Positions 27,197-35,472 are shown, counted from the first letter of the stretch. The stretch is 64,000 bases of DNA from Prevotella sp. (GCA_017460515.1 JAFUAY010000010.1:62001-126000), one strand, 5' to 3'. A program made the numbers and translations. The notes: generated by a model not told the origin, from the sequence alone.

Positions 27197-27249
27197 CGAG
27201 CCCTCTTTATATAAATGCAGAACGTTTAACGAGCCCTCTTTATATAAAT
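27190..27249. repeat. 27-bp direct repeat after the trxA operon
   Basis: The 27 bp at 27190-27216 recur exactly at 27223-27249 (33-bp period), beginning CGTTTAACGAG and ending TATATAAAT. The first copy includes the end of the small acidic gene. A recent short tandem duplication is the simplest reading. Confidence 0.85.
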
Positions 27250-27256
27250 AATGTAC

Positions 27257-27283
27257 GCGCGAGGTTAGAACATAACCTTGCGC
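27257..27283. terminator. Hairpin between convergent trxA operon and tsaE
   Basis: GCGCGAGGTTA and TAACCTTGCGC form an 11-bp stem with one mismatch around a 5-base loop. It overlaps the tsaE stop codon. T-tracts are weak on both sides, so termination strength is uncertain. Confidence 0.55.
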
Positions 27284-27687
27284 GTTCCGTTTTCCTGTTC
27301 CTCTATCGTTACGCGAACGGCATCTTCCGGCAACAGCTCTTCTATCAGTTCAGGCCATTCAATGAAACAGAGGGCACCACTATAAAAATAGTCCTCATAT
27401 CCCATATCGTAGACCTCCTCCAACTTCTTGATCCGATAGAAATCAAAGTGGTATATCGTCTCTCCTCCTTTGAATGAGTCAGAGGCTTTATATTCATTGA
27501 CTATGGCAAAGGTGGGCGAAGTAATCACGTCCTCAACACCCAATTCCTCACACACAGCCTTGACGAATGTAGTCTTTCCCGCTCCCATCTTTCCATAGAA
27601 AGCGAAGACGGTGTGGGTTCCTATATGAAGAACAAATTCGCGAGCTGCCTCGCGAATTTGTTCCAAGTTTTTAATCAGTATTTCCAT
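27265..27687 (-). CDS. tsaE: tRNA threonylcarbamoyladenosine biosynthesis ATPase TsaE
   Basis: A 140-residue P-loop ATPase of the t6A tRNA modification complex. The Walker A motif is GKMGAGKTTF; later family segments are TSPTFAIVNEY, HFDFYRI and CFIEWPEL. I chose ATG 27687 (MEILIKN); an upstream in-frame ATG at 27711 would overlap the aquaporin gene by 17 bp. It lies directly after the aquaporin gene and probably shares its transcript. Confidence 0.95.
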   Translation of the reverse strand: MEILIKNLEQIREAAREFVLHIGTHTVFAFYGKMGAGKTTFVKAVCEELGVEDVITSPTFAIVNEYKASDSFKGGETIYHFDFYRIKKLEEVYDMGYEDYFYSGALCFIEWPELIEELLPEDAVRVTIEEQENGTRKVMF

Positions 27688-27694
27688 TCTTCTT

Positions 27695-28375
27695 TTACTT
27701 CTCAGTATCAATCATCTTCCAAATGCCTGCAGCACAAGCAGCACCTACCAACGGACCAACAATGAAGATCCAGAGGTTTGTCAATGCCGTACCGCCCTGG
27801 AAAATAGCGGGGGCCAATGAACGGGCGGGGTTAACAGATGTGCCTGTATAGCGGATGCAGACCAGGTGAACGAGAATCAGCGACAAGCCGATTGCCAATC
27901 CTGCGAAGTTGTTTGTAGCTCCATTGGTCTTTGCGGTAGCGCCCAGTACAACAAGCACGAATACGCAGGTGAAGATAATCTCAGCCAGCAGACCTCCAAC
28001 CATCGTCACATTTGCCTGAAGATCATTTGCGCCCGTTCCTTCCAGTCCTGGAACATTGGCAGTAAGGATAGCCAACAGAGCAGAGCCGATGAAAGCGCCA
28101 ACAATCTGACCGCATACATAACCACAAGCATCCTTGCCACTCATTCTACCCGACATCCATACACCGAGGGTGATGGCAGGATTGATATGGCAACCAGAGA
28201 TGCCACCAATGGTATAAGCCATTGCTACAACAGCCAAGCCGAAAGCAAAAGCCGTACCCACAACAGCGGGAATATTGTTTACGGGATCACAACCCAGACT
28301 TACGGCAACGCCGCAACCCATCAGCACAAGAACCATTGTGCCAACCATTTCTGCTAAATACTTTTTCATGTTCAT
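27695..28375 (-). CDS. Aquaporin (MIP family, AqpZ-like)
   Basis: A 226-residue inner-membrane channel with six helices and both pore motifs, HINPAITLG (about residues 60-70) and SVNPARSLAP (about 180-190). The second NPA being followed by Arg and the short loops are typical of water-selective aquaporins rather than glycerol facilitators. Start ATG 28375; a second ATG lies two codons on. Promoter at 28465-28458. tsaE begins 7 bp after its stop. Confidence 0.92.
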   Translation of the reverse strand: MNMKKYLAEMVGTMVLVLMGCGVAVSLGCDPVNNIPAVVGTAFAFGLAVVAMAYTIGGISGCHINPAITLGVWMSGRMSGKDACGYVCGQIVGAFIGSALLAILTANVPGLEGTGANDLQANVTMVGGLLAEIIFTCVFVLVVLGATAKTNGATNNFAGLAIGLSLILVHLVCIRYTGTSVNPARSLAPAIFQGGTALTNLWIFIVGPLVGAACAAGIWKMIDTEK

Positions 28376-28457
28376 TATAAATTTAAAAGGTTATTGTATA
28401 TGAAATAGTTCATTTCTTTTATCATCTTCCATAGCATTACTGTCACAGAATCGATGA

Positions 28458-28465
28458 CAAAAGTA
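28458..28465 (-). promoter_or_regulatory. -7 promoter element of the aquaporin-tsaE operon
   Basis: TACTTTTG on the minus strand with a TTG 19 bp upstream, 82 bp before the aquaporin ATG. The spacer is mostly T residues. Confidence 0.6.
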
Positions 28466-28531
28466 TAAAAAAAAAATGAAACTGCAAGTTTTTTCCTGTA
28501 TTTTTTCCAATTCACGTTGCTTTTAGACATA

Positions 28532-28592
28532 AAAAAAGGGTCACCGCTGTGACCCAACCTTTGTTAACCTTAAATCTAATACTATGAAAAAC
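28532..28592 (-). ncRNA. Candidate short RNA or attenuated leader upstream of the aquaporin gene
   Basis: On the minus strand a strong promoter (TTTG, 21-bp spacer, TACCTTTG at 28606-28599) is followed after roughly 40 nt by a 7-bp perfect stem (28539-28545 with 28550-28556, loop CGCT/AGCG) and seven T residues (28538-28532). That is a complete promoter-to-terminator unit of about 60 nt with no long reading frame. It is either a small RNA or an attenuator ahead of the aquaporin gene, which also has its own promoter downstream. I do not recognise a named RNA family. Confidence 0.45.
28539..28556 (-). terminator. Intrinsic terminator
   Basis: GGGTCAC/GTGACCC stem with 4-base loop, followed on the minus strand by seven T (28538-28532). 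A textbook intrinsic terminator in minus orientation. Confidence 0.75.
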
Positions 28593-28598
28593 ACACTG

Positions 28599-28606
28599 CA
28601 AAGGTA
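28599..28606 (-). promoter_or_regulatory. -7 element for the short minus-strand transcript
   Basis: TACCTTTG followed by GCAG on the minus strand with TTTG 21 bp upstream. It points to the terminator at 28556-28532 and not directly to an open reading frame. Confidence 0.6.
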
Positions 28607-28695
28607 CGTATTTTTAATACGTCAATCCAAATTCATTATTAATAATCGGTGTAAAAAAGCCAATTATTTGATTTATATCAATCCACATTGTAAGA

Positions 28696-28803
28696 TTTGA
28701 CATTTTACTCGCTTATTCGTACGCTGAGATTGTGTCTCAAAGGTACTACCATTCGAAAAAGCAAAAATAAATTTGGCTTTTTGCTTACTTATTCGTACCT
28801 TTG
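28696..28803 (+). promoter_or_regulatory. Composite purL promoter region with decayed P1, hairpin and P2
   Basis: P1 has TTTG (28696-28699) and a 20-bp spacer but a damaged -7 box (TACGCTGA). A hairpin follows (GAGA...TCTC then AAAGGTAC, about 28719-28746), which contains a perfect TACCTTTG on the minus strand. P2 has TTTG (28772-28775), a 20-bp spacer and TACCTTTG (28796-28803). The layout aligns with the pyrH upstream region over about 110 bp. P2 would give a leader of about 38 nt before purL. Confidence 0.7.
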
Positions 28804-28848
28804 CAGGCAAATTGTAAAAACAATATTTTTAAAGGCTCAAAGAGAACT

Positions 28849-31800
28849 ATGATTTTTTTCTTCAAGACCCCACAACAGAGCGTGATTGCCACTCAGGTGG
28901 ATCATCAACTCACACAGACAGAAGTACAAGAACTTTGTTGGCTCTACGGCAATGCAGAGCTCACCGACGCCCAGACCATGGAGGGATTCTTCGTGGGTCC
29001 ACGTCGTGAAATGGTGACTCCTTGGTCAACAAATGCCGTTGAGATTACTCAGAATATGGGACTCAGCGGCATTTTGCGTATAGAGGAGTATTACCCCGTA
29101 GCATCAAAAGATGCTGAGCATGACGAGATGCTGCAGCGTATGTACGATGGTTTGAATCAGGACATTTTTACGATTAACATCAAGCCTGAGCCCATTAAGT
29201 ATGTGGATAATTTGGAGGAATATAACGAGCAGGAGGGTCTTGCTCTGAGCTCTGAAGAGATTGAGTATCTCCACGGCTTGGAGAAGCAGAACGGTCGTCC
29301 GCTGACGGATTCTGAAATCTTCGGCTTCGCCCAGATCAACTCCGAGCACTGTCGTCATAAGATTTTCGGTGGTACCTTTATCATCGATGGCAAAGAGATG
29401 GAGTCAAGTCTCTTCGCCATGATTAAGAAGACCACCCAGGAGAACCCAAACAAGATTCTTTCCGCCTATAAGGACAATGTGGCTTTTGCACAGGGGCCGG
29501 TTGTTGAGCAGTTTGCTCCGAAAGACCAGAGCACAAGCGACTACTTCCAGGTAAAAGACATAGAGAGCGTTATCTCGCTGAAGGCTGAGACCCATAACTT
29601 CCCAACAACCGTAGAGCCATTCAACGGTGCTGCTACGGGTACTGGTGGTGAGATTCGCGACCGTATGGGTGGTGGCGTAGGTTCTTGGCCTATCGCTGGT
29701 ACCGCTGTTTATATGACCGCCTATCCACGGCTTCGAGAAGACGTGGATAATGTAGAGTGTAGAACGGAGAATGTAGAGTTTGCTACCGCCTCTGAATCAG
29801 CAAAAAAGGGGAGCGCGGAAGCAAACTCTACACTCTACACTCTAAACTCTACACTTAAAAGGGACTGGGAGGATATCCTTCCCGTTCGCCAGTGGCTGTA
29901 TCAGACACCAGAGCAGATTCTGATCAAGGCTTCTAATGGTGCTTCTGACTTCGGTAACAAGTTCGGTCAGCCGCTGATTTGCGGTTCTGTACTGACCTTC
30001 GAACATCAGGAGAAGGCTGGAAACTGCTGTGGCACAGCAGCGCAAGCAACGAAATACGCCTATGATAAGGTCATCATGCTGGCTGGTGGTGTTGGTTACG
30101 GCACTAAGCGTGACTGTCTGAAGAAGGAGCCTCAACCAGGCAACAAGGTGGTCGTTGTTGGTGGTGATAATTACCGCATCGGTCTTGGTGGTGGTTCTGT
30201 GTCTTCAGTAGATACGGGTCGTTATAGCAACGGTATCGAGTTGAACGCCGTACAGCGTGCCAACCCAGAGATGCAGAAGCGTGCCTATAACCTGGTGCGT
30301 GCCCTTTGTGAGGAAGATGTGAACCCCGTTGTTTCTATCCACGACCACGGATCAGCTGGCCACCTGAACTGCTTGTCAGAGCTCGTTGAGGAGTGTGGCG
30401 GTGAGATTGATATGACCAAGCTGCCTATCGGTGATAAGACTTTGAGCTCTAAGGAAATCATTGCCAATGAGAGTCAGGAGCGCATGGGCCTGCTGATTGA
30501 CGAGAAGCATATCGAACATGTACGTAAGATTGCTGAGCGCGAGCGTGCTCCGCTGTATGTCGTTGGTGAGACTACTGGCGATGCCCACTTCTCATTCAAG
30601 CAGGGCGACGGTGTGAAGCCATTCGACCTCGACGTGGCTCAGATGTTTGGTCACTCACCTAAGACCATTATGAAAGATAATACGGTGGAGCGTCACTATG
30701 CCGATGTTGACTATGCGGGAAAATCTGGAAAGTCTGGCATTTCCAAAGAACAGCTTAACGAGTACCTTGAGCGCGTACTCCAGCTGGAGGCAGTGGCTTG
30801 TAAGGACTGGTTGACCAACAAGGTAGACCGTTCTGTAACAGGTAAGATAGCCCGTCAGCAGTGTCAGGGTGAGATTCAGTTGCCATTGAGCGACTGCGGT
30901 GTTGTTGCCCTCGACTATCGTGGTCAGAAGGGTATTGCTACCGCTCTCGGACATGCTCCTCAGGCAGGTCTTGCTAATCCTGCTGCTGGAAGTGTGCTCT
31001 CAGTAGCTGAAGCTTTGACTAATATTGTTTGGGCTCCTTTGGCAGAGGGAATGGATTCGCTGAGTCTGAGTGCTAACTGGATGTGGCCTTGTCGCTCTCA
31101 GGAGGGTGAGGATGCCCGTTTGTATGCCGGTGTGAAGGCACTCTCAGATTTCTGCTGCGACCTGCATATCAACGTGCCAACAGGTAAGGACTCGCTGTCT
31201 TTGAGCCAGCAGTATCCTAACGGCGAGAAGATTATCTCTCCGGGAACAGTCATCGTTTCTGCTGGTGGTGAGGTGTCTGATATTAAGAAGGTGGTAAGTC
31301 CTGTCATCAAAAACGACAAGCACTGTTCGCTCTACCATATCGACTTCTCGTTCGATGAACAGCGCCTTGGTGGTTCTGCCTTCGCCCAGAGCTTAGGCAA
31401 GGTAGGCGATGATGTTCCAACCGTTAAGAACCCAGAGTACTTTGCTGATGCCTTCATGGCTGTACAGCAGATGATAGAGAAGGGCTGGATTCTGGCAGGT
31501 CACGATATTTCTGCCGGTGGTCTGATTACTACGCTGCTTGAGATGTGCTTTGCCAATCAGAAAGGCGGTATGCATATCAACCTGCACGATATCTGTGCTG
31601 ATGGCGACGTTGTAAAGACACTCTTCGCTGAGAACCCAGGCGTAGTCATCGAGGTTAGCGACGAGTACAAGCAGGAGTTCAAGGACTTTATGGAAGAGCA
31701 GGGCGTAGGCTTTGCTAAGATTGGCTATCCAGTTGAGGACAGCCGCGAAATTGAAGTTGTTTATCCTGATGCAAACGGGGAGACCGTTTCCCGTCAGTTT

Positions 31801-32733
31801 GATATTGATGCCCTCCGCGATGTTTGGTATAAGACCAGCTACCTGCTCGATCGCAAGCAGAGCTTCAACGGCAAGGCTAAGGAGCGCTTCGAGAACTACA
31901 AGAAGCAGCCGCTGGAGATGAAGTTCAACAAAAACTTCACAGGCACATTGGCACAGTACGGTATTTCTGCCGATCGTCGTCAGCCCTCTGGCATCAAGGC
32001 CGCCATCATCCGTGAGAAGGGAACCAATGGTGAGCGTGAGATGGCTTACTGCCTCTATCTTGCTGGCTTCGATGTGAAGGACGTGATGATGACCGACCTG
32101 ATTTCTGGTCGTGAGACCCTTGAGGATATCAATATGATTGTGTTCTGCGGTGGCTTCTCTAACTCCGACGTACTCGGTTCTGCTAAGGGTTGGGCAGGTG
32201 CCTTCCTCTTCAATCCTAAGGCAAAGGAGGCTCTCGATAAGTTCTATGCCCGTAAGGACACTCTCTCACTGGGTATCTGTAACGGTTGTCAGTTGATGGT
32301 GGAGCTCGGCCTCACTGGTGCCAAGGGTGCTAAGATGCTGCACAACGACTCACATAAGTTCGAGAGTGAGTTCATCAGCCTGAGCATTCCTCAGAACAAC
32401 AGCGTGATGTTTGGCTCACTGAGTGGTAACAAGCTCGGTCTGTGGGTAGCTCACGGAGAAGGCAAGTTCTCTCTGCCGGAAGCAGAGAGCACGTATAATG
32501 TGATTGCCAAGTACAACTACGCTGGCTATCCTGCTAATCCTAACGGATCTGATTACAATGTAGCAGGTATCTGCTCTGCCGATGGTCGTCATCTCTGCAT
32601 GATGCCACACTTGGAGCGTGCCGTCTTCCCTTGGCAGAACGCGTGGTATCCTGCTGACCGCCGCAATGATGAAGTTACGCCTTGGATTGAGGCATTCGTC
32701 AATGCACGTAAGTGGGTGGAAGCACAAAAATAA
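28849..32733 (+). CDS. purL: Phosphoribosylformylglycinamidine synthase (large type)
   Basis: A 1294-residue single-chain FGAM synthase (PurL) that converts FGAR and glutamine to FGAM in purine synthesis. The N-terminal domain is followed by two AIRS-like halves (ATP-site segments FGFAQINSEHCRHKIFGG and SVISLKAETHNFPTTVEPFNG) and a C-terminal class I glutaminase with nucleophile Cys in GICNGCQLM (about residue 1144) and the His/Glu pair in MPHLERAVFP. I chose ATG 28849 over a TTG at 28801 lying inside the promoter. About 36 residues at 300-336 are encoded by a palindromic repeat and interrupt a normally short loop between MTAYPR and the conserved WLYQTPEQ. Confidence 0.96.
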   Translation: MIFFFKTPQQSVIATQVDHQLTQTEVQELCWLYGNAELTDAQTMEGFFVGPRREMVTPWSTNAVEITQNMGLSGILRIEEYYPVASKDAEHDEMLQRMYDGLNQDIFTINIKPEPIKYVDNLEEYNEQEGLALSSEEIEYLHGLEKQNGRPLTDSEIFGFAQINSEHCRHKIFGGTFIIDGKEMESSLFAMIKKTTQENPNKILSAYKDNVAFAQGPVVEQFAPKDQSTSDYFQVKDIESVISLKAETHNFPTTVEPFNGAATGTGGEIRDRMGGGVGSWPIAGTAVYMTAYPRLREDVDNVECRTENVEFATASESAKKGSAEANSTLYTLNSTLKRDWEDILPVRQWLYQTPEQILIKASNGASDFGNKFGQPLICGSVLTFEHQEKAGNCCGTAAQATKYAYDKVIMLAGGVGYGTKRDCLKKEPQPGNKVVVVGGDNYRIGLGGGSVSSVDTGRYSNGIELNAVQRANPEMQKRAYNLVRALCEEDVNPVVSIHDHGSAGHLNCLSELVEECGGEIDMTKLPIGDKTLSSKEIIANESQERMGLLIDEKHIEHVRKIAERERAPLYVVGETTGDAHFSFKQGDGVKPFDLDVAQMFGHSPKTIMKDNTVERHYADVDYAGKSGKSGISKEQLNEYLERVLQLEAVACKDWLTNKVDRSVTGKIARQQCQGEIQLPLSDCGVVALDYRGQKGIATALGHAPQAGLANPAAGSVLSVAEALTNIVWAPLAEGMDSLSLSANWMWPCRSQEGEDARLYAGVKALSDFCCDLHINVPTGKDSLSLSQQYPNGEKIISPGTVIVSAGGEVSDIKKVVSPVIKNDKHCSLYHIDFSFDEQRLGGSAFAQSLGKVGDDVPTVKNPEYFADAFMAVQQMIEKGWILAGHDISAGGLITTLLEMCFANQKGGMHINLHDICADGDVVKTLFAENPGVVIEVSDEYKQEFKDFMEEQGVGFAKIGYPVEDSREIEVVYPDANGETVSRQFDIDALRDVWYKTSYLLDRKQSFNGKAKERFENYKKQPLEMKFNKNFTGTLAQYGISADRRQPSGIKAAIIREKGTNGEREMAYCLYLAGFDVKDVMMTDLISGRETLEDINMIVFCGGFSNSDVLGSAKGWAGAFLFNPKAKEALDKFYARKDTLSLGICNGCQLMVELGLTGAKGAKMLHNDSHKFESEFISLSIPQNNSVMFGSLSGNKLGLWVAHGEGKFSLPEAESTYNVIAKYNYAGYPANPNGSDYNVAGICSADGRHLCMMPHLERAVFPWQNAWYPADRRNDEVTPWIEAFVNARKWVEAQK
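29749..29856. repeat. Palindromic repeat copy 1, in frame inside purL
   Basis: A 108-bp imperfect palindrome. Core arms TGTAGAGTTTGCTACCGC (29772-29789) and GCGGAAGCAAACTCTACA (29815-29832) pair at 17 of 18 positions; outer arms of GTAGAGT-type repeats extend the stem to about 40 bp. Its right arm reads AEANSTLYTLNSTL in the purL frame. It shares the core GCTACCGC...GCGG(T/A)AGCAAACT with copies at 35505-35603 and 37481-37627. Confidence 0.85.
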
Positions 32734-32852
32734 AAGCCTCCGCAATTGCCCCTCAAGGAGGGGAACTTTAGAAAAGTAAATGCAATGCAGGAAATACAAT
32801 CAGAACAAGTAGCTACACATCCCTCCCTTGGGGAGGGCCTGGGTAGGCTTTT
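32732..32852. repeat. GC-rich inverted repeat between purL and the chromate transporter
   Basis: AAAAGCCTCC (about 32732-32741) faces GGGTAGGCTTTT (about 32841-32852). Each side has its own small hairpin: CCCCTC/GAGGGG (32749-32763) and CCCTCCC/GGGAGGG (32821-32837). The right half is translated as HPSLGEGLGRLF in the transporter N-terminus. Confidence 0.75.
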
Positions 32853-33381
32853 CAAGACCTTCTTTAAGATTGGCATGTTCACCCTTGGTGGTGGATATGC
32901 CATGATACCTATCATTGAGGCTGAGGTGGTTGAGAAGTACGGATGGGTGAGTAAGGAAGAATTCCTTGACCTCATTGCCATCTCTCAGAGTTGTCCGGGT
33001 GTGTTTGCCATCAATATCAGCACCTTTATTGGCTATAAGCTGCGCAAGAAGCGCGGTGCTGTCTGTTGTGCGTTGGGCACAGCCCTACCCTCTTTCCTCA
33101 TCATCCTCTTGATAGCTATGTTCTTCCATCAGTTCCAGGACAATCCCATCGTGGCATCCATGTTCCGTGGTATCCGTCCTGCTGTGGTAGCCCTCATTGC
33201 TGTTCCCACGTTCAACCTGGCACGCAGTGCGAAGCTGACGTGGCTCACCAGTTGGATACCCATTGTGAGTGCCCTGCTCATCTGGGCGCTGGGTGTCTCA
33301 CCTATTATTATCATATTGGCAGCAGGCATTGGCGGCTACCTTTATGGTACGATGATTAAGCCAACGGAACAAACTGACTGA
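32785..33381 (+). CDS. Chromate transporter family protein, N-terminal-half type
   Basis: A 198-residue CHR-family membrane protein, one half of a two-gene (short-chain) transporter. The motif FFKIGMFTLGGGYAMIPIIEAEVV is the family signature, followed by SQSCPGVFAINISTFIGYK. About five to six helices. I chose ATG 32785; a TTG at 32746 would start inside the inverted repeat. Residues about 12-23 derive from that repeat and precede the conserved domain. The second half follows after 4 bp. The family name reflects chromate/sulfate transport in some members; the substrate here is unknown. Confidence 0.88.
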   Translation: MQEIQSEQVATHPSLGEGLGRLFKTFFKIGMFTLGGGYAMIPIIEAEVVEKYGWVSKEEFLDLIAISQSCPGVFAINISTFIGYKLRKKRGAVCCALGTALPSFLIILLIAMFFHQFQDNPIVASMFRGIRPAVVALIAVPTFNLARSAKLTWLTSWIPIVSALLIWALGVSPIIIILAAGIGGYLYGTMIKPTEQTD

Positions 33382-33385
33382 AGAT

Positions 33386-33961
33386 ATGATATTCCTATAT
33401 TTGTTTATCACGTTTTTTGAGATAGGCCTGTTCGGTTTTGGCGGCGGCTACGGCATGTTGTCGCTGATTCAGAACGAGACGGTTGAGCACTGGGGCTGGC
33501 TAACGTCGGCACAGTTCACCGATATTGTGGCTATCAGTCAGATGACCCCCGGTCCTATCGGCATCAACTCAGCCACCTATTGTGGTTATCAGGCTGTTGT
33601 CAATGCCGGATACTCTGTTCCTATGGGTATTCTCGGCTCTGCCGTTTCCACCTTTGCGCTCGTTCTGCCCTCATTAATCCTGATGATTCTGATCAGTAAG
33701 ATGTTCTTGAAGTACATGCATACCGTTGCTGTTCAATCCGTTTTCAACGGGTTGCGCCCCGCAGTCGTAGGACTGTTGGCTGCCGCTACGTTATTGCTTT
33801 GTACGAAGGAGAATTTCTCTGCTCCCACGGAGAATGCCTGGCAGTTCTGGATCAGTGTTCTGCTGTTTGTTGCCACCTTTATCGGCACCCTGATCTTCAA
33901 GGTCAACCCCATCAAGATGATTGTGATGAGTGCCTTTGCCGGCTTGCTCTTACTATACTGA
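33386..33961 (+). CDS. Chromate transporter family protein, C-terminal-half type
   Basis: A 191-residue CHR-family partner of the preceding gene. It opens with FLYLFITFFEIGLFGFGGGYGMLSLI and SQMTPGPIGINSATYCGYQ, the family pair of motifs, and has five to six helices. The 4-bp gap shows co-translation, and the two short proteins are expected to work together as antiparallel halves. A strong terminator follows 25 bp downstream. Confidence 0.88.
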   Translation: MIFLYLFITFFEIGLFGFGGGYGMLSLIQNETVEHWGWLTSAQFTDIVAISQMTPGPIGINSATYCGYQAVVNAGYSVPMGILGSAVSTFALVLPSLILMILISKMFLKYMHTVAVQSVFNGLRPAVVGLLAAATLLLCTKENFSAPTENAWQFWISVLLFVATFIGTLIFKVNPIKMIVMSAFAGLLLLY

Positions 33962-33986
33962 TTTTCGTCTAAAGAACAACACAAAC

Positions 33987-34026
33987 GGGCTTTTTTCGCT
34001 TCTTTCTGGCGAAAAAAGCCCTTTTT
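33987..34026 (+). terminator. Strong intrinsic terminator after the chromate transporter pair
   Basis: A perfect 13-bp stem (33987-33999 with 34009-34021, GGGCTTTTTTCGC and its complement) with a 9-base loop, followed by TTTTT. Ends the purL-chromate transporter transcript. Confidence 0.9.
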
Positions 34027-34027
34027 A

Positions 34028-34059
34028 TTTGCTTCGTATTTAAAAAACACTTATATTTG
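34028..34059 (+). promoter_or_regulatory. gdhA promoter
   Basis: TTTG (34028-34031), 20-bp spacer, TATATTTG (34052-34059) followed by CAG. The mRNA leader would be about 65 nt. Confidence 0.7.
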
Positions 34060-34131
34060 CAGCGAAAATCTAAGTAGAAATCTAAAACTACGTAACGTAG
34101 TAACCTTTTTATATTACTAAATCATAAGACT

Positions 34132-35472
34132 ATGGAAGTTGAGAAAATCATGCAGTCGCTTGAGCGTAAGCACCCTGGCGAGTTAGAGTTTCTGCAGGCA
34201 GTTCGTGAAGTTCTGGAATCCATCAAGGATGTCTATAACCAGCATCCTGAGTTCGAGAAGGCCAAGATTATTGAGCGCCTTGTTGAACCCGAACGTATCA
34301 CCACCTTCCGTGTGCCCTGGGTTGACGACAAGGGTGAGGTACAAGTCAATATCGGTTATCGCGTACAGTTCAATAGTGCCATAGGCCCCTATAAGGGCGG
34401 TCTTCGTTTCCATGCCTCCGTCAATCTTTCTATCCTGAAGTTCCTGGGCTTTGAGCAGACCTTCAAGAATGCTTTGACCACACTCCCGATGGGTGGCGGC
34501 AAGGGTGGCAGCGACTTCAGCGTGCGTGGAAAGAGCGAGGCTGAGATCATGCGTTTCTGCCAGGCATTCATGCTGGAGCTCTATAAGGTGATTGGTCCTG
34601 ATATGGATGTCCCTGCAGGCGATATTGGTGTTGGAGGCCGTGAGATAGGTTATCTGTTCGGTATGTACAAGAAGATTACCTCGCAGTTCCACGGTGCCAC
34701 CCTGACGGGTAAGGGTATTGAATGGGGCGGCAGCATCCTGCGTCCGGAGGCTACGGGCTATGGTGCGCTCTACTTCGTTAACCACATGATGAAGGCCCAC
34801 GGACTCGATATAAAAGGTAAGACGGTGGCTCTGAGCGGCTTCGGCAATGTGGCTTGGGGCGCAGCTAAGAAAGCTACCGAGCTGGGGGCGAAGGTGATTA
34901 CCATCAGTGGTCCTGACGGTTATATCTATGACCCTGCAGGCTTGGATGCTGAGAAGATTGACTACCTGTTGGAGCTTCGCGCTAGCGGCAACGATATCTG
35001 CGAGCCCTACGCTGAGGAGTTCGACGGTGCACAGTTCTTTGCCGGCAAAAAGCCTTGGGAGCAGAAAGCCGATATCTATCTGCCCTGTGCAACGCAGAAC
35101 GAGCTCAATGGCGACGATGCCGATAAGATCCTGGCTCAGAAGCCGCTGTGTGTGGCTGAGGTGTCTAACATGGGATGCACGGCTGATGCAGTCAATAAGT
35201 TTATTGCTGCCGGACAACTGTTTGCTCCTGGCAAGGCAGTCAACGCAGGCGGCGTAGCCACCAGTGGTTTGGAGATGACTCAGAACTCCATGCGCATGTC
35301 GTGGACAGCTGAAGAAGTCGACCAGCGACTGCATCAGATTATGTCGGGTATCCACCAGCAGTGCGTCAAGTACGGCAAGGAGCCCAATGGTTATATCAAC
35401 TACGTCAAAGGTGCCAATGTGGCAGGCTTTATGAAGGTTGCCAAGGCAATGCTTGCACAAGGTGTTGTATGA
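34132..35472 (+). CDS. gdhA: NADP-type glutamate dehydrogenase
   Basis: A 446-residue hexameric glutamate dehydrogenase assimilating ammonia to glutamate. Substrate-site segments are GPYKGGLRFH, LPMGGGKGGSDF (catalytic-region Lys) and PAGDIGVGGREIGYLFG; the Rossmann fold follows with ALSGFGNVAWGAA. The lengths and sequence are those of the small NADP(H) enzymes common in Bacteroidota. Own promoter. A 425-codon open frame on the opposite strand is a codon-bias shadow. Confidence 0.97.
   Translation: MEVEKIMQSLERKHPGELEFLQAVREVLESIKDVYNQHPEFEKAKIIERLVEPERITTFRVPWVDDKGEVQVNIGYRVQFNSAIGPYKGGLRFHASVNLSILKFLGFEQTFKNALTTLPMGGGKGGSDFSVRGKSEAEIMRFCQAFMLELYKVIGPDMDVPAGDIGVGGREIGYLFGMYKKITSQFHGATLTGKGIEWGGSILRPEATGYGALYFVNHMMKAHGLDIKGKTVALSGFGNVAWGAAKKATELGAKVITISGPDGYIYDPAGLDAEKIDYLLELRASGNDICEPYAEEFDGAQFFAGKKPWEQKADIYLPCATQNELNGDDADKILAQKPLCVAEVSNMGCTADAVNKFIAAGQLFAPGKAVNAGGVATSGLEMTQNSMRMSWTAEEVDQRLHQIMSGIHQQCVKYGKEPNGYINYVKGANVAGFMKVAKAMLAQGVV

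Noticed and set aside
34183-35460. 425-codon open frame opposite gdhA
   Set aside because: It lies fully antisense to an intact, clearly recognised gdhA, has no promoter or recognisable domain, and is Leu/His/Ile-rich in the manner of a codon-bias shadow.
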